This document shows, piece by piece, positions 1-9,239 of a stretch of 64,000 nucleotides of DNA. The position numbers were made by a program, and so were the translations under genes. The notes below the pieces were generated by a model. That model had not been told where the DNA came from. It saw nothing but the letters and a program-made list of their open reading frames with translations, and did not search any database. Each line of letters opens with the position of its first letter. The stretch's first letter is position 1. This DNA comes from Phaeodactylum tricornutum CCAP 1055/1 (lineage: Eukaryota > Bacillariophyta > Bacillariophyceae > Surirellales > Neidiaceae): the NCBI RefSeq assembly GCF_000150955.2, contig NC_011682.1, positions 351,521-415,520 on the forward strand, given 5' to 3'.

Positions 1-716
1 GGAATGGTCCTTTTGGGCCGTGTGTGTGTGTAGCGGGGAGGAAAACCACGTCACCCGGGATCGTGAAAGCCCCCTCTGGGAGGAAAACAAAAAAAGTCGG
101 GAGGGGGGTGTCACTCTGTTCGATACCGAATTCGTACGGAATGGTTCGATCGCTTACGCTTCCGTGACAATTTGATAAGAAAGACACAACACGGCACACG
201 CCAGTTCCAAGAGAATAGGACTTGGGACGAGAAAATGGCTCGGTCGGTCAACGAATGTGGGACCGGAAGGCTCGCGTGGTCTCGGGCAGCTTGGGTCGTC
301 TACGGGGGCGCGTGGGCCTTCCCGAAGCCCACCGATTCGGTACAGGATCACGGCAAATCTTGATTGGTCACTTACTTGTATCGGAGAACTGACAAACGTA
401 TTTGATTGACTGTGACGTAAGCGCTGACGACGACATCTGTACGTCGTCCGTCAACGGATCCTCGCCGGTACGTCATTCCGTACCGGACTCGCGGACTCGC
501 GGGATTCCGGGGCTCCGGCACCGATCGATCCACCCACCCACCATCCCAAGTCCCAAACCAACTTGGTACCGAGGAACGCAATCCTCGACTTTCCCACCCC
601 CACGGACTCTTTGCGCATTGTACTAGTCCAGCGCGAGGCAAGGAACGACGGTAGATGCATTCCTAGTCTTTTCATTGTCCTTACAAAACCATTCATCGCA
701 CACCTATCTCATAATC
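1..716. other. Intergenic / upstream region of CCT3
   Basis: No coding region is supportable here. Short open frames exist on both strands but show no recognisable domain and overlap one another. A short GT run lies near position 20. The part next to 717 should hold the CCT3 promoter and 5' leader. Confidence 0.5.
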
Positions 717-2522
717 ATGATGCAAGGAGGAGGACCCATGGGACAGGTGATGGTCTTGAGTAAGTGTAAAGCACGGGGGGCGGTGAACACGAATTAGTTT
801 AGGTACCCACCGCAAACACACAGACACAAACTGGCCTCACACGTTTCTGGCCTTTTTCATCCTTCGTCTTTTTCGATTCCACCAGACACCAAAACCCAAC
901 GCCAAACGGGTCGCCAGGCCCAACTCGCCAACATCCAAGCCGCCAAAGCCGTCGCCAACATTATCCGCACGACCCTCGGTCCCCGCAGTATGCTCAAGAT
1001 GCTACTCGATCCCATGGGTTCCATCGTATTGACCAACGACGGGCACTGCATTCTGCGCGAAGTCGACGTCTCCCATCCCACCGCCAAGTCCATGATTGAA
1101 CTCAGTCGCTCGCAGGATGAAGAAGTCGGGGATGGCACCACGTCCGTCATTGTCCTCGCCGCCGAAGTACTCGCACAGGCCGAACCCTACCTGCGACAAG
1201 ACGCCATGCACCCGACCGTCCTCGTGTCGGCCTACACCAAGGCACTCGCACAGGCCATGATCATTCTGGAGGAACAAAGTGTCACCATTGATGTCGAAAA
1301 AGACCACGAACTCATGAAACTGCTCGTCCAAAGCTCCTTGGGCACCAAGTTCTCCTCCCGCTGGAACGATCAAATGGTCGAAATGGCACTGCAGGCCGTC
1401 CTCACCGTTTCCCAAAAACGAGCCACCGCAGCCGATGGTGTACTCAAACAAGTCGAGATTGATATCAAACGCTACGCCAAGGTGGAAAAAATACCCGGTG
1501 GCGAAATACAGGAGTGCGCCGTACTGGAGGGTGTCATGTTCCAGAAAGACGTGGTGCACGCCAATATGCGCCGCCGCATTGAAAATCCCAAAATATTGTT
1601 ACTGGATACGCCGCTCGAGTACAAAAAGGGCGAGTCACAGACGAACATGGAAATCACGGACGAAAATGATTGGAATACGCTGCTCAAATTGGAAGAAGAG
1701 TACGTTGCCAACATGTGCGCGCAAATTATTGCGGCGCAACCGGATATTGTGGTGACGGAAAAGGGCGTCAGCGACTTGGCCCAGCACTATCTGCACAAGG
1801 CCAACATCGTCGCCTTTCGCCGGGTACGGAAAACGGATAACAATCGGATTGCACGAGCCGTGGGTGCCACCATTGTGTCCCGCACGGACGAAATCGATGA
1901 TTCCGACATTGGAACCGGCTGTGGCTTGTTCGAAATGCGACAAATTGGATCGGATTGGTTCTGCTACCTCACCAAGTGCAAAGAACCCAAGGCCTGTACT
2001 ATTGTACTCCGCGGTGGCTCGAAGGATGTTTTGAACGAATTGGAACGCAATTTGCAGGATGCCATGCAGGTGGTGCGTAACGTTGTCTTTTCGCCCAAGC
2101 TTGTACCAGGCGGCGGGGCCATCGAAATGGCTCTCGCCGTGGGCCTCAAACGCACCGGCCAAAAGGTCCAAGGCATTCAGCAAGGCCCCTACATGGCGGT
2201 CGGCGAAGCTTTGGAAGTCATTCCCCGCACACTGGCACAAAATTGTGGCGTTTCCGTCATACGCGTGCTGACTGCCCTGCGGGCCAAGCACGCGGCCGCC
2301 TACGACGAAGCCCAGGATAAGACCGGAAGCGACGACAGCAAGCAGGCCGCCTTTTGTTCGTGGGGAATTAACGGTACGACGGGTGAATTGGTAGATATGA
2401 AGGAGTTGGGTATTTGGGAGCCGTTTGCGGTGAAAGCACAAACCATCAAGACGGCCATTGAAAGTGCCTGTATGATTCTACGCATTGACGACATTGTATC
2501 GGGGTCCAAAAAGCGCGGGTGA
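717..2522 (+). CDS. CCT3: T-complex protein 1 subunit gamma (CCT3), two exons
   Basis: Gamma subunit of the eukaryotic cytosolic chaperonin TRiC/CCT, which folds actin, tubulin and other proteins with ATP. I read it as join(717..759, 886..2522), 559 residues, close to the family's roughly 545. The short first exon encodes an N terminus rich in M and G and ending VLS. The 126-bp intron has a GTAAGT donor and CAG acceptor, and its removal gives LSNTKTQRQTGRQ, which matches the conserved LSQNTKRESGRK region of CCT gamma. The family signatures LGPRSMLKMLLDPMG and GDGTT (nucleotide site, about residues 96-100) follow, then the apical domain and a C-terminal GGGAIE and RIDDIVSG block. Without the first exon the protein would lack the start of the ATPase domain, so the spliced model is preferred. 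Confidence 0.93.
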
Positions 2523-2820
2523 AGGATTATGCTCAACGGTGCTCTAGTAGACAGACAACGACACAATGATTGCAGCCGCAGTGTCCAAAAGTTGACGGAT
2601 CAGACTGCATTCGTAGTGCTCCCGTTTACACAGAGTTTTTCTACACTCTCCTATAATAAACATTATAGCAAAAATGGGTCAAGGCAGTTGTAGTTGGCCT
2701 TTGCCGATGTTGCTCTTTTTCGTTTGTTTGTCAACCCAACCCAGAAGCTGGCAATAGACGGTCGCGTCCACAATAAAACCACACCAGCTCATTCCTGTAT
2801 CGACTGGAAAGTGTGATTAT

Positions 2821-3378
2821 TCACGAGTCGCGATCTCTCTTTCTGCTACTTATTTCAACAATGAGCGGTTTGTCTTCCTGGTCGCTTGCTGACTGATTGT
2901 TGGAAGGGCCGAGAAGCAGATCACTTACGTGCCTGTCGTTTGCGTTGCCAGCACTCTTTGTCTCTGAGGATTCCGAGTTCTCTGTATCTCGTACATCATT
3001 GTGGCTGTCCTCTTCATCAGCCAACAACATCCGAATGGCGGGATTCTCATCCATCTGTCCCAACGCTAGTGTTAATTCTATTGTCGGAACCGCGGAACCG
3101 CAATCTTCCGTCTCTTCATCATCACTAATCGGGTCCACGTCACTGTCCAAACTGTCCTCCTCGTGCGAGGCTGATGCGCATTCGTGGTCGTCGACGGAAT
3201 GAACCGATGCGATTGGTTCCAAATGAGCGTCCAACGCGTTATCTTGGCCATCTCCATTGTTGTTTCGCTGTTGTTGGAGTAAAGCTTTGTTCGCTGCTTG
3301 GAGCTTGGGCAAGAACGAGCCCAAACGACTCATCAAATCACCAGCGCCATCTGCGGGCGAGCCAGCGTTCGTCACCAT
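2821..3378 (-). CDS. NOPCHAP1 (C12orf45)-like protein, DUF4598 type
   Basis: Probable homologue of the box C/D snoRNP assembly chaperone NOPCHAP1, which in animals links NOP58 to the R2TP complex; the role here is inferred. The frame is open upstream to 3573 but has no ATG before 3378, so 3378 is taken as the start, giving 185 residues. Three family landmarks occur in order: a helix FLPKLQAANKALL (residues 22-34), a strand block PTIELTLALGQMDENPAI (98-115), and a C-terminal hydrophobic stretch before a basic tail, LIVEISSRKRDRDS. Between them is acidic, serine-rich, probably disordered sequence. The gene converges on CCT3. An unannotated 5' exon is possible. Confidence 0.6.
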   Translation of the reverse strand: MVTNAGSPADGAGDLMSRLGSFLPKLQAANKALLQQQRNNNGDGQDNALDAHLEPIASVHSVDDHECASASHEEDSLDSDVDPISDDEETEDCGSAVPTIELTLALGQMDENPAIRMLLADEEDSHNDVRDTENSESSETKSAGNANDRHVSDLLLGPSNNQSASDQEDKPLIVEISSRKRDRDS

Positions 3379-3805
3379 CGTCGACACCAAGCGCGCAAGT
3401 CGCCGGATATAGCTCGACCGTGGCCCTTGGTGAAGGTGTGAATGAGCGTAGTGTTGTTGGGATGAAGGCACGTTGGCTGTGAGCGAGCGCAAACTACAAG
3501 ACTTTGTGAAAAACCCAAATGGAAGCCAAAGGCAACGTCCGAGTCTTCCGCACCAATTGGAAAAAGCCACCACCGGTTTGAGCCTATCTTCCTTCCACCG
3601 AATTTCCTTCCATGGATTTACAGTTAGGTCGAAGGCAAATTGATCAGGTTGTGAGGTAAGACCCTAATATAAATAGTATTCGCGAATATGAATGGATATA
3701 ATTTTTTTTATATAGTTTTTGTCTTTCGTGCGTCACTGTATGAAGTGAAAGTGAATGTTCCTACTATATCCGTTCGATACATAACGGTTCATTTGTATCG
3801 CAGCA
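3379..3805. other. Upstream region of the NOPCHAP1-like gene
   Basis: Mostly non-coding sequence that becomes AT-rich near retrotransposon 1. It contains an ACAGTTAG motif near 3621, of the type recurring upstream of other genes here. The open frame reaching back to 3573 starts only with GTG. An upstream exon cannot be excluded. Confidence 0.4.
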
Positions 3806-3810
3806 TTTTG
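3806..3810. repeat. Target site duplication TTTTG (left copy)
   Basis: The five bases TTTTG abut the left LTR and recur at 9086-9090 immediately after the right LTR, as expected for integrase-mediated insertion. Confidence 0.9.
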
Positions 3811-4015
3811 TATTGAAGAACACAAAACGACGATGAAGATCGAAGTCAGGAAAACGATGAACTACGAAGATTATGAGTCTACATTGTACTCTTGGATATT
3901 CGTAGGGACTGTGGGGCTGTGATTCGTTGTGTGTGGGACGGAAGCGACTTGGCGTTTAGCAGTAGGCGATTGAACTTCTGGTGAGACGTTGTCCTTACTA
4001 GGAGTTGGATCAACA
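3811..4015 (-). repeat. 3' LTR of retrotransposon 1
   Basis: A 205-bp direct repeat identical to 8881-9085. In element sense it runs from 4015 to 3811. The first 145 bases encode the last part of Pol, whose TAA stop is at 3873-3871. The 11-mer CTTCGTAGTTC follows at 3869-3859. A short purine-rich stretch (GCGAGGG) precedes the LTR near 4019-4025 and may be the polypurine tract. Confidence 0.95.
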
Positions 4016-7000
4016 CACCCTCGCTGCAAATGAGAAGTTGCTTTGTCATTGGTTGGTGACGGTTCGAGAAGGTAGTGCGAGCGCATTTTGCGATGATGTG
4101 CGGGAGAATGATGCTTGGAGAAATAGTCGGCCAAATTCGTGAGGCCGGGTCGCCAGTAAATAATAAACTGTTTTTGCTCGACGCGGTCTTTAACCCAGTA
4201 GAAACGCATGTCAATGGCTTTAGAACGTCGTTGCTTGATGGTTTCGTTGGCAATCCCGGAGGCACAGGCGTTATCGGTTTGGATAGGCGTAGGTGGCTGT
4301 GTGTGGCCAAGTTCGTCGAGAGTGACCCGGAAAGCGGTGGCGTCCTTGGCGTTGTAAAAGAGGGCACCGAGTTCTGCTTCGGTGGCTGACGAGAGAACCA
4401 CGGACATGATGGAGCTATGCGTGTGAATGGCGCCATTATTTGGAGGGTCCGGATCAGTCGGAGCGGGAGCAGCATTGGGATCGTTGGGTCGACGGCTGAG
4501 GAAAAAGTGACCTGCAGCACGCGAACGGGCTTTCGACTCGGAAAGGTATGACGCGTCACTATGAATGTGTAAACACATGTCGCTAGCCCGAAACCGTATC
4601 GTAGCGTGTGGGTGAGTGGCACAGTAGTCAAGTAAATGTTCGGCAGCGTGAAGGGTCGCTTGGGTGGCAGTTGACTGTGCCGAGGCCAGAGTGCCGAGAG
4701 CCACGAGAATGGTCGAGTCAACAGCCCTAGCGTAATAAAGTAGGGTTCCGATGATTTCTTGCAGGTGGGTCTTGTCGGATGCATTGAGAGGCTCAGTGGT
4801 ATCAGGGACGGGTGTGAGTTGAGTTGCAACGCCATAAGTGGGAGGGGTCCAAGGGTGAGGCGCATGTTGAGGCGTAACAGGGGGCGAGCGTTGAAAGCGG
4901 GTTAGGGCTTGGTCGATGTAGTCGGGCATGGACATGTCGAGGGTTCGACGCTCATAATCCCAAGTAAGTGTAAGTCCGAGATAACGAGTGCCGTCCCAGT
5001 CAATGGTGATGGTGTAAAGCGCTTGGAGAGTGTCGATAAGGTGTTGAGCGTGTTCGGTGCCAGTGTATTTCACTCCAAAGTCGTCCACAACTAGGGTAAA
5101 CTGAATAGGGCGCGTGACGTGTCGAAATAGGCCAGCGGTATGCTTCGTTTTAACGTAGCCGTGTGCAGCAAGGTGTGCAACAAGACGGTCGTGGGCGAGA
5201 ATACCGGCTTGGGGAAGGCCGTACATACCTTTGCGAATTTCGACGGTAACAGAGTTGTTGTGAATGAGTGGAGCTAACCGGTAATGAGCCAAGATGGTGG
5301 GAGGGATATCGGGAACCGGGATGCGCATGTATTCGTACCGAGCCATGGGGGTGCCAAGATAGAAATCCTTGATGTCAATGCACATAAACTTGGCGGCGGG
5401 CGTGGAGAGGACGCTATTGAAGAGGATCTTGGCGGTGGTGATGTCAGCAGTGGGGGTGCTAACCTTTCCGGGGTACTGAACTAAGTTGCCACCAACGGTG
5501 AAGCGGATGCGCTTGGGTTCCGATTTTTGAGGGCGAATGCTGGCTACGATGCGTAAGTAGGTGGCCTTGCGACCGGGAGGAATGGCGTTATGCGCGATGA
5601 AGTGCATGGTGTGGCTGCCAGTGGTGCTATGGGGTGGGTTACCTTGGGTGAGCCGGCCAATTTCGTTAGCGGCGGCGCGAATCCACTCGGGAGCGTCGGG
5701 GCCGGAGCGCAGGTGGCGATATTCCAAGGAGGCGCCGGTGGCAGGGTCGACAACAGCGTTGGCGGAGGCCGGGACAAGAAAGGGCCGGGTGCGGGTGTTG
5801 TGTGGATGCGCCGGTACTAGGGTTGGGGGTGCCGGTTGTGTGCGTGCTTTGCGACGGCGACGGCCTGGGTTGCCGGTGCGAGAGTGATATGTGGCCAGGG
5901 TGGGCACCCTCGGAAGTGCGGGGGCCGGAATGGGCACCCTCGGAAGTGCCGGGGCATGTTCAGCCGTGACAAGAGGAACGGCAAAACGGACCTGAGCAAG
6001 GGGAGGTGCTGGGGCAGGGGGACGGACCGGAGGCACGGGAGCAGGTGCAGGGACGTCGTCGGCGGGGGCGGCCACAGTGGCAAAGAGGGTGGCAAGATCG
6101 GTGAGTGCCTGGTGCTGTGTGGCATCGAGGGGGGCGAACGGAGACGCCGGGGAAGGATTCTGGAGGGCATGGACCAGGTCACGGGCGGCGGCCAGGGCGC
6201 GGTCGGTGGACGAAGCGGCGGGCATGGGAATGCGGGTCGGGAACCAGGAAAGGGTGTCAGCAACACGTTCGGCACGTGTTTCCGTGATCCATACGCGATG
6301 GCAGCGATAATGGTTGAGAGCGGGGCCGAGATACCAACCTTCGACAGCATGGGGGGCCCAAGTTTCGCGGACGGACGGCTTGACGTGGACTAGGACGCGA
6401 GTCCCGGGAGGAGCAAGCGGGGTGCGGTTGTAATCGAAAGCACCATGAAGCTGGGCGTGGGCGGACAGCTTGGGATTGATGCGGGAGCGACGAAGAAGAT
6501 TTAGGGTGATAAGGGCCTGGGGGAGGAGGCGGTCCCAAAGATGGAGGGGAAAATCTGGGTTAGTGGTACAGAGGCCAGCAATAAAGTGGTTTTTGAAGGT
6601 ACGGATGGCTCGTTCGGCGGCATTACGACGGTGCAGATGGGGAGGTGCCAGCTGAAAGTCGACGTGTTCCGAGGTCATGAAGGATTGGAGGGCTGTAGAG
6701 GCTTCGTTGTCGAGGCGTTGGAGCTGGGGACGGAGGCCGCGTTGGGTAAAGAGAGAGTGTGCGCGTTTGTAGGCGGCAAGAATCTCGGGGCCGGACTTGT
6801 TCTTCATGAGCTCGACATGGATGGCATTGCTATCAAAATCGTAGAGCACAAGCATGTCGTTGTGTCCGGCACTTGAGGGCGTGAGGAAACGGCCCGGTTG
6901 GTCCGTGTAGATTTGACCGGTGACCCGTTGGTGGGCAACAAAAACATGGTGTGTGCGTGCGATAGGGTGGGCGTCAGGAGGATCGAGGTCGGGCACAGCG

Positions 7001-7746
7001 ATGGCAGGGGGTTCCGTCGAGAGAGGGGAACAGGCAGGGGAAAGCTTGGTGGAGCGCAGGTTTGCGCGTTGTTGGTCGAGGTGACCTTTGATCATCGCGG
7101 GGGAGCGGGGTGGGTACTTGCGGACCTGGCGGGAGGAAAGGTCTGGAAAGGTCGCGAGATGGCCGGAGTCGAGGGCCTGGCACCAGGTAGAGAGAGCCGG
7201 GGAGAAGAGCGAGGCGTGAACAAAAGCGATGCGGTCGGCGAGGGGGGTGGTTGGAACGAGAGCATGGGCTGTAGCAGGGGACTTGGGAGGGGTAAGATCA
7301 AGGTGCCAGAGGCCAGTGTGGGGGGAGCGGGCACCAGAGAGCAGCAGGGTGGCGTCGCGATGGATGTCAAGGCGAGTGGCCGAGAAGGTTGCCGTACAGC
7401 CGTCGTCGCACAGTTGACCGATGGAGAGGAGCGGATGGGAAGCGAGCCCAGGAAAAATGTGGGCTTGGCAGGCGGCAGGGGAGAAACCAGGGAGGTCCAG
7501 GGTGGCAACGTGGCTGGAGCGGAGGACAGAGCCGTTCGGGACACGGACGGAGAGGCTGGGGTTGGCTGGGTGCCGGTGCGTGTGAGGGCAGTTGATGGTA
7601 ATGTAGTGGCCGGTGCAGCCGGTGTCGGCAATGGCCGAGGTGTGGGTACTAGGCGGGGAGGGGACTACAGACGAGTTAAGACTAGTAATATGATTTAGAT
7701 AATCGGTATTACTAGTGTTAATCGTCGGCGTAGCCGTCCCTCTTTC
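3871..7746 (-). CDS. Retrotransposon 1 Pol (protease-integrase-RT-RNase H), no ATG near its 5' end
   Basis: Polyprotein of protease, integrase, reverse transcriptase and RNase H. The frame is open from the codon after the gag TAG (7749-7747) to 3871, about 1,291 codons. The codon matching the ATG of element 2 is ACG here, and the first in-frame ATG is at 7095, beyond the protease. Visible motifs: protease ADTGCTG; integrase acidic residues in YTDQPG, QRLDNEAS and RRNAAERAI; RT LVVDDFGV with VDD in place of YVDD; RNase H IHSDASYL, SSATEAELGAL and QTDNACASG. I see no clear HHCC zinc region before the integrase core. The last 48 residues lie in U3 of the 3' LTR. Expression probably needs readthrough of the TAG. 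Confidence 0.88.
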   Translation of the reverse strand, partial: ERGTATPTINTSNTDYLNHITSLNSSVVPSPPSTHTSAIADTGCTGHYITINCPHTHRHPANPSLSVRVPNGSVLRSSHVATLDLPGFSPAACQAHIFPGLASHPLLSIGQLCDDGCTATFSATRLDIHRDATLLLSGARSPHTGLWHLDLTPPKSPATAHALVPTTPLADRIAFVHASLFSPALSTWCQALDSGHLATFPDLSSRQVRKYPPRSPAMIKGHLDQQRANLRSTKLSPACSPLSTEPPAIAVPDLDPPDAHPIARTHHVFVAHQRVTGQIYTDQPGRFLTPSSAGHNDMLVLYDFDSNAIHVELMKNKSGPEILAAYKRAHSLFTQRGLRPQLQRLDNEASTALQSFMTSEHVDFQLAPPHLHRRNAAERAIRTFKNHFIAGLCTTNPDFPLHLWDRLLPQALITLNLLRRSRINPKLSAHAQLHGAFDYNRTPLAPPGTRVLVHVKPSVRETWAPHAVEGWYLGPALNHYRCHRVWITETRAERVADTLSWFPTRIPMPAASSTDRALAAARDLVHALQNPSPASPFAPLDATQHQALTDLATLFATVAAPADDVPAPAPVPPVRPPAPAPPLAQVRFAVPLVTAEHAPALPRVPIPAPALPRVPTLATYHSRTGNPGRRRRKARTQPAPPTLVPAHPHNTRTRPFLVPASANAVVDPATGASLEYRHLRSGPDAPEWIRAAANEIGRLTQGNPPHSTTGSHTMHFIAHNAIPPGRKATYLRIVASIRPQKSEPKRIRFTVGGNLVQYPGKVSTPTADITTAKILFNSVLSTPAAKFMCIDIKDFYLGTPMARYEYMRIPVPDIPPTILAHYRLAPLIHNNSVTVEIRKGMYGLPQAGILAHDRLVAHLAAHGYVKTKHTAGLFRHVTRPIQFTLVVDDFGVKYTGTEHAQHLIDTLQALYTITIDWDGTRYLGLTLTWDYERRTLDMSMPDYIDQALTRFQRSPPVTPQHAPHPWTPPTYGVATQLTPVPDTTEPLNASDKTHLQEIIGTLLYYARAVDSTILVALGTLASAQSTATQATLHAAEHLLDYCATHPHATIRFRASDMCLHIHSDASYLSESKARSRAAGHFFLSRRPNDPNAAPAPTDPDPPNNGAIHTHSSIMSVVLSSATEAELGALFYNAKDATAFRVTLDELGHTQPPTPIQTDNACASGIANETIKQRRSKAIDMRFYWVKDRVEQKQFIIYWRPGLTNLADYFSKHHSPAHHRKMRSHYLLEPSPTNDKATSHLQRGCVDPTPSKDNVSPEVQSPTAKRQVASVPHTTNHSPTVPTNIQEYNVDS

Positions 7747-8805
7747 CTATTCAGGAGGCTTGGGGGCAGTCCAAACCTTGGTGGAGCCGCCAAGGGTGTT
7801 GGTGGCCGTCGCGTCGTCGCGGTGGCCAGGGGCCTTGTTTTTGCAAGTGGCACTAGTGTGCCGACGGTTATTGCTGGATCCATGGGTCCAGCAATAAGTT
7901 CGCTCAGAGAGGGCAGAAGAGGAATGTGACACCGAGAGGGCAGAAAAAGGAAGGCTGAGCGAGTCGGGCGAGACCAAAGGGAGAACCGATGGCGCGGCGG
8001 CAAGGACGTTGGCGTACCCAAGGGAGCCGGTGGTAACCGTACGCTTGCGGTCGGTATCGGCGACCTTGAATAGGGTGCGCAGATTGGCAAGCGTGTGGGT
8101 ATCCGGCGAGGCGGTACGCCAGGTTTCACAGGCACGGGGAAACAGGCCAGAGTGCTCGAGCACGTCGTAGCCGGCGCGAACGGCGGCAGCTTCGGTGATG
8201 GGGTCATGTCCCGCCGTGGAGTAGGCGATGGCGTCAGTTAAGCGATGGAAAATGGTCTCGATGGGGTCAGCAGGGTTCCACGGGGTGTACATGGACTGAA
8301 TATTGGTTTTGAGGTCCGAAGCGGAGATGGTACCAAAGTTGCGCCAGAGATGGTCGAGGAGGTCGCGACAGGAAACGTGGCTGTAGGCAAACTGGGGGTG
8401 TTCTAGGTCGCGAACGTAGACGCGAGGAACGGCATCGAGGATCTGGCGACGAAGGGCGTTGTTGACCGCCACGTAGAGGCTGTGGATGGCCACAGCGCGT
8501 TTGTGGAGTCGGTTGTTCTCCGTGATTTGAGGTTGCGTGGTGCCGGGTTCAGGGTCGGCAGGGGGAGCAACGGGGATGACAAAAGGGATGTCGGAGAGTT
8601 CGGCGTACGCTTCGGCAGAGAGCGTGAGGGCCATGTGACCATGGGCCCCGCCGCCGTTAAGGCTGGGAATGGCGGACGCGTTGGCGGAGAGCTGGCGTTG
8701 GGCTAGGAGAAGCGACGAATACGAGGGAGCGGTGGTGTCGGTGGCGATGGGAGCGAGGACTTTGTGAGGAAAGTCGGAAATGGTGAAGTCGGCGGTCGGG
8801 GACAT
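7747..8805 (-). CDS. Retrotransposon 1 Gag
   Basis: Capsid/nucleocapsid protein, 352 residues from ATG 8805 to the TAG at 7747. The open frame extends upstream to 8895, but that part lies in the LTR and primer-binding region, so 8805 is preferred. It is largely helical, with a C-terminal knuckle-like cluster, YCWTHG followed by RRHTSATC and APGHRDDAT, in place of a standard CCHC. The TAG is in frame with pol. It resembles the element 2 Gag moderately through most of its length but is nearly identical in the last 45 or so residues. Confidence 0.85.
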   Translation of the reverse strand: MSPTADFTISDFPHKVLAPIATDTTAPSYSSLLLAQRQLSANASAIPSLNGGGAHGHMALTLSAEAYAELSDIPFVIPVAPPADPEPGTTQPQITENNRLHKRAVAIHSLYVAVNNALRRQILDAVPRVYVRDLEHPQFAYSHVSCRDLLDHLWRNFGTISASDLKTNIQSMYTPWNPADPIETIFHRLTDAIAYSTAGHDPITEAAAVRAGYDVLEHSGLFPRACETWRTASPDTHTLANLRTLFKVADTDRKRTVTTGSLGYANVLAAAPSVLPLVSPDSLSLPFSALSVSHSSSALSERTYCWTHGSSNNRRHTSATCKNKAPGHRDDATATNTLGGSTKVWTAPKPPE

Positions 8806-8869
8806 GATGGCAGAAGGCAGGAAAGGGGAGCGGTAGGGCAGGGCTGGGATCAGAAAGACGGGGGGGTTG

Positions 8870-8880
8870 CTTCGTAGTTC
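8870..8880 (-). other. Candidate primer-binding site of retrotransposon 1, self-complementary
   Basis: Immediately inside the 5' LTR, in element sense, the sequence is GAACTACGAAG followed by CAACC. It does not begin with TGG, as a site for a tRNA 3' end would. It is perfectly complementary to CTTCGTAGTTC within the same LTR (8939-8929), with 48 bases between the two. The same arrangement is present in element 2. Confidence 0.6.
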
Positions 8881-9085
8881 TATTGAAGAACACAAAACGA
8901 CGATGAAGATCGAAGTCAGGAAAACGATGAACTACGAAGATTATGAGTCTACATTGTACTCTTGGATATTCGTAGGGACTGTGGGGCTGTGATTCGTTGT
9001 GTGTGGGACGGAAGCGACTTGGCGTTTAGCAGTAGGCGATTGAACTTCTGGTGAGACGTTGTCCTTACTAGGAGTTGGATCAACA
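8881..9085 (-). repeat. 5' LTR of retrotransposon 1
   Basis: Direct repeat identical to 3811-4015. In element sense a TATA-like AATATC lies about 31 bases before CTTCGTAGTTC (8939-8929), which makes 8939 a plausible transcript start and the following 59 bases R plus U5. Confidence 0.95.
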
Positions 9086-9090
9086 TTTTG
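9086..9090. repeat. Target site duplication TTTTG (right copy)
   Basis: Matches 3806-3810. The duplication lies about 150 bp upstream of the methyltransferase ATG. Confidence 0.9.
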
Positions 9091-9239
9091 CGCGGTTGCT
9101 CGAGGGCTTGCCTTTGTTTCACCATTTGACATAGTGCCTGTGGTGATTGTATCCTAGCCACTTTGTTGCACTCCAAGTCCGGCACAGGCGTCTTCGCCGT
9201 GGCGAAAGGAGTGAGAGAGAATCTCGCTCGTCCCTCGCT

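Larger units (their letters stand above)
3811..9085 (-). mobile_element. Ty1/copia-order LTR retrotransposon 1 (CoDi-like), complete
   Basis: A complete 5,275-bp element with 205-bp LTRs that I read as identical, a 5-bp target duplication and open gag and pol, so the insertion is recent. Coding order on the minus strand is gag, protease, integrase, reverse transcriptase, RNase H; integrase before RT defines the copia order. LTR termini in element sense are TGTTG and CAATA rather than TG and CA. The 5' LTR is the right-hand copy (8881-9085), 155 bp from the ATG of the methyltransferase gene, and its transcription points away from that gene. The second element at 49184-54460 is a close relative. 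Confidence 0.96.

Noticed and set aside
1635-2441. 268-residue frame antisense to CCT3
   Set aside because: It is fully explained as the complement of a conserved gene.
8806-8895. Upstream extension of Gag 1 into the LTR
   Set aside because: The extra codons are primer-site and U5 sequence. The first ATG in the leader-free region (8805) gives the same length as Gag 2.
9147-9239. N-terminal extension of the methyltransferase from a TTG
   Set aside because: TTG is not a usual eukaryotic start. The ATG at 9240 leaves a normal membrane anchor.
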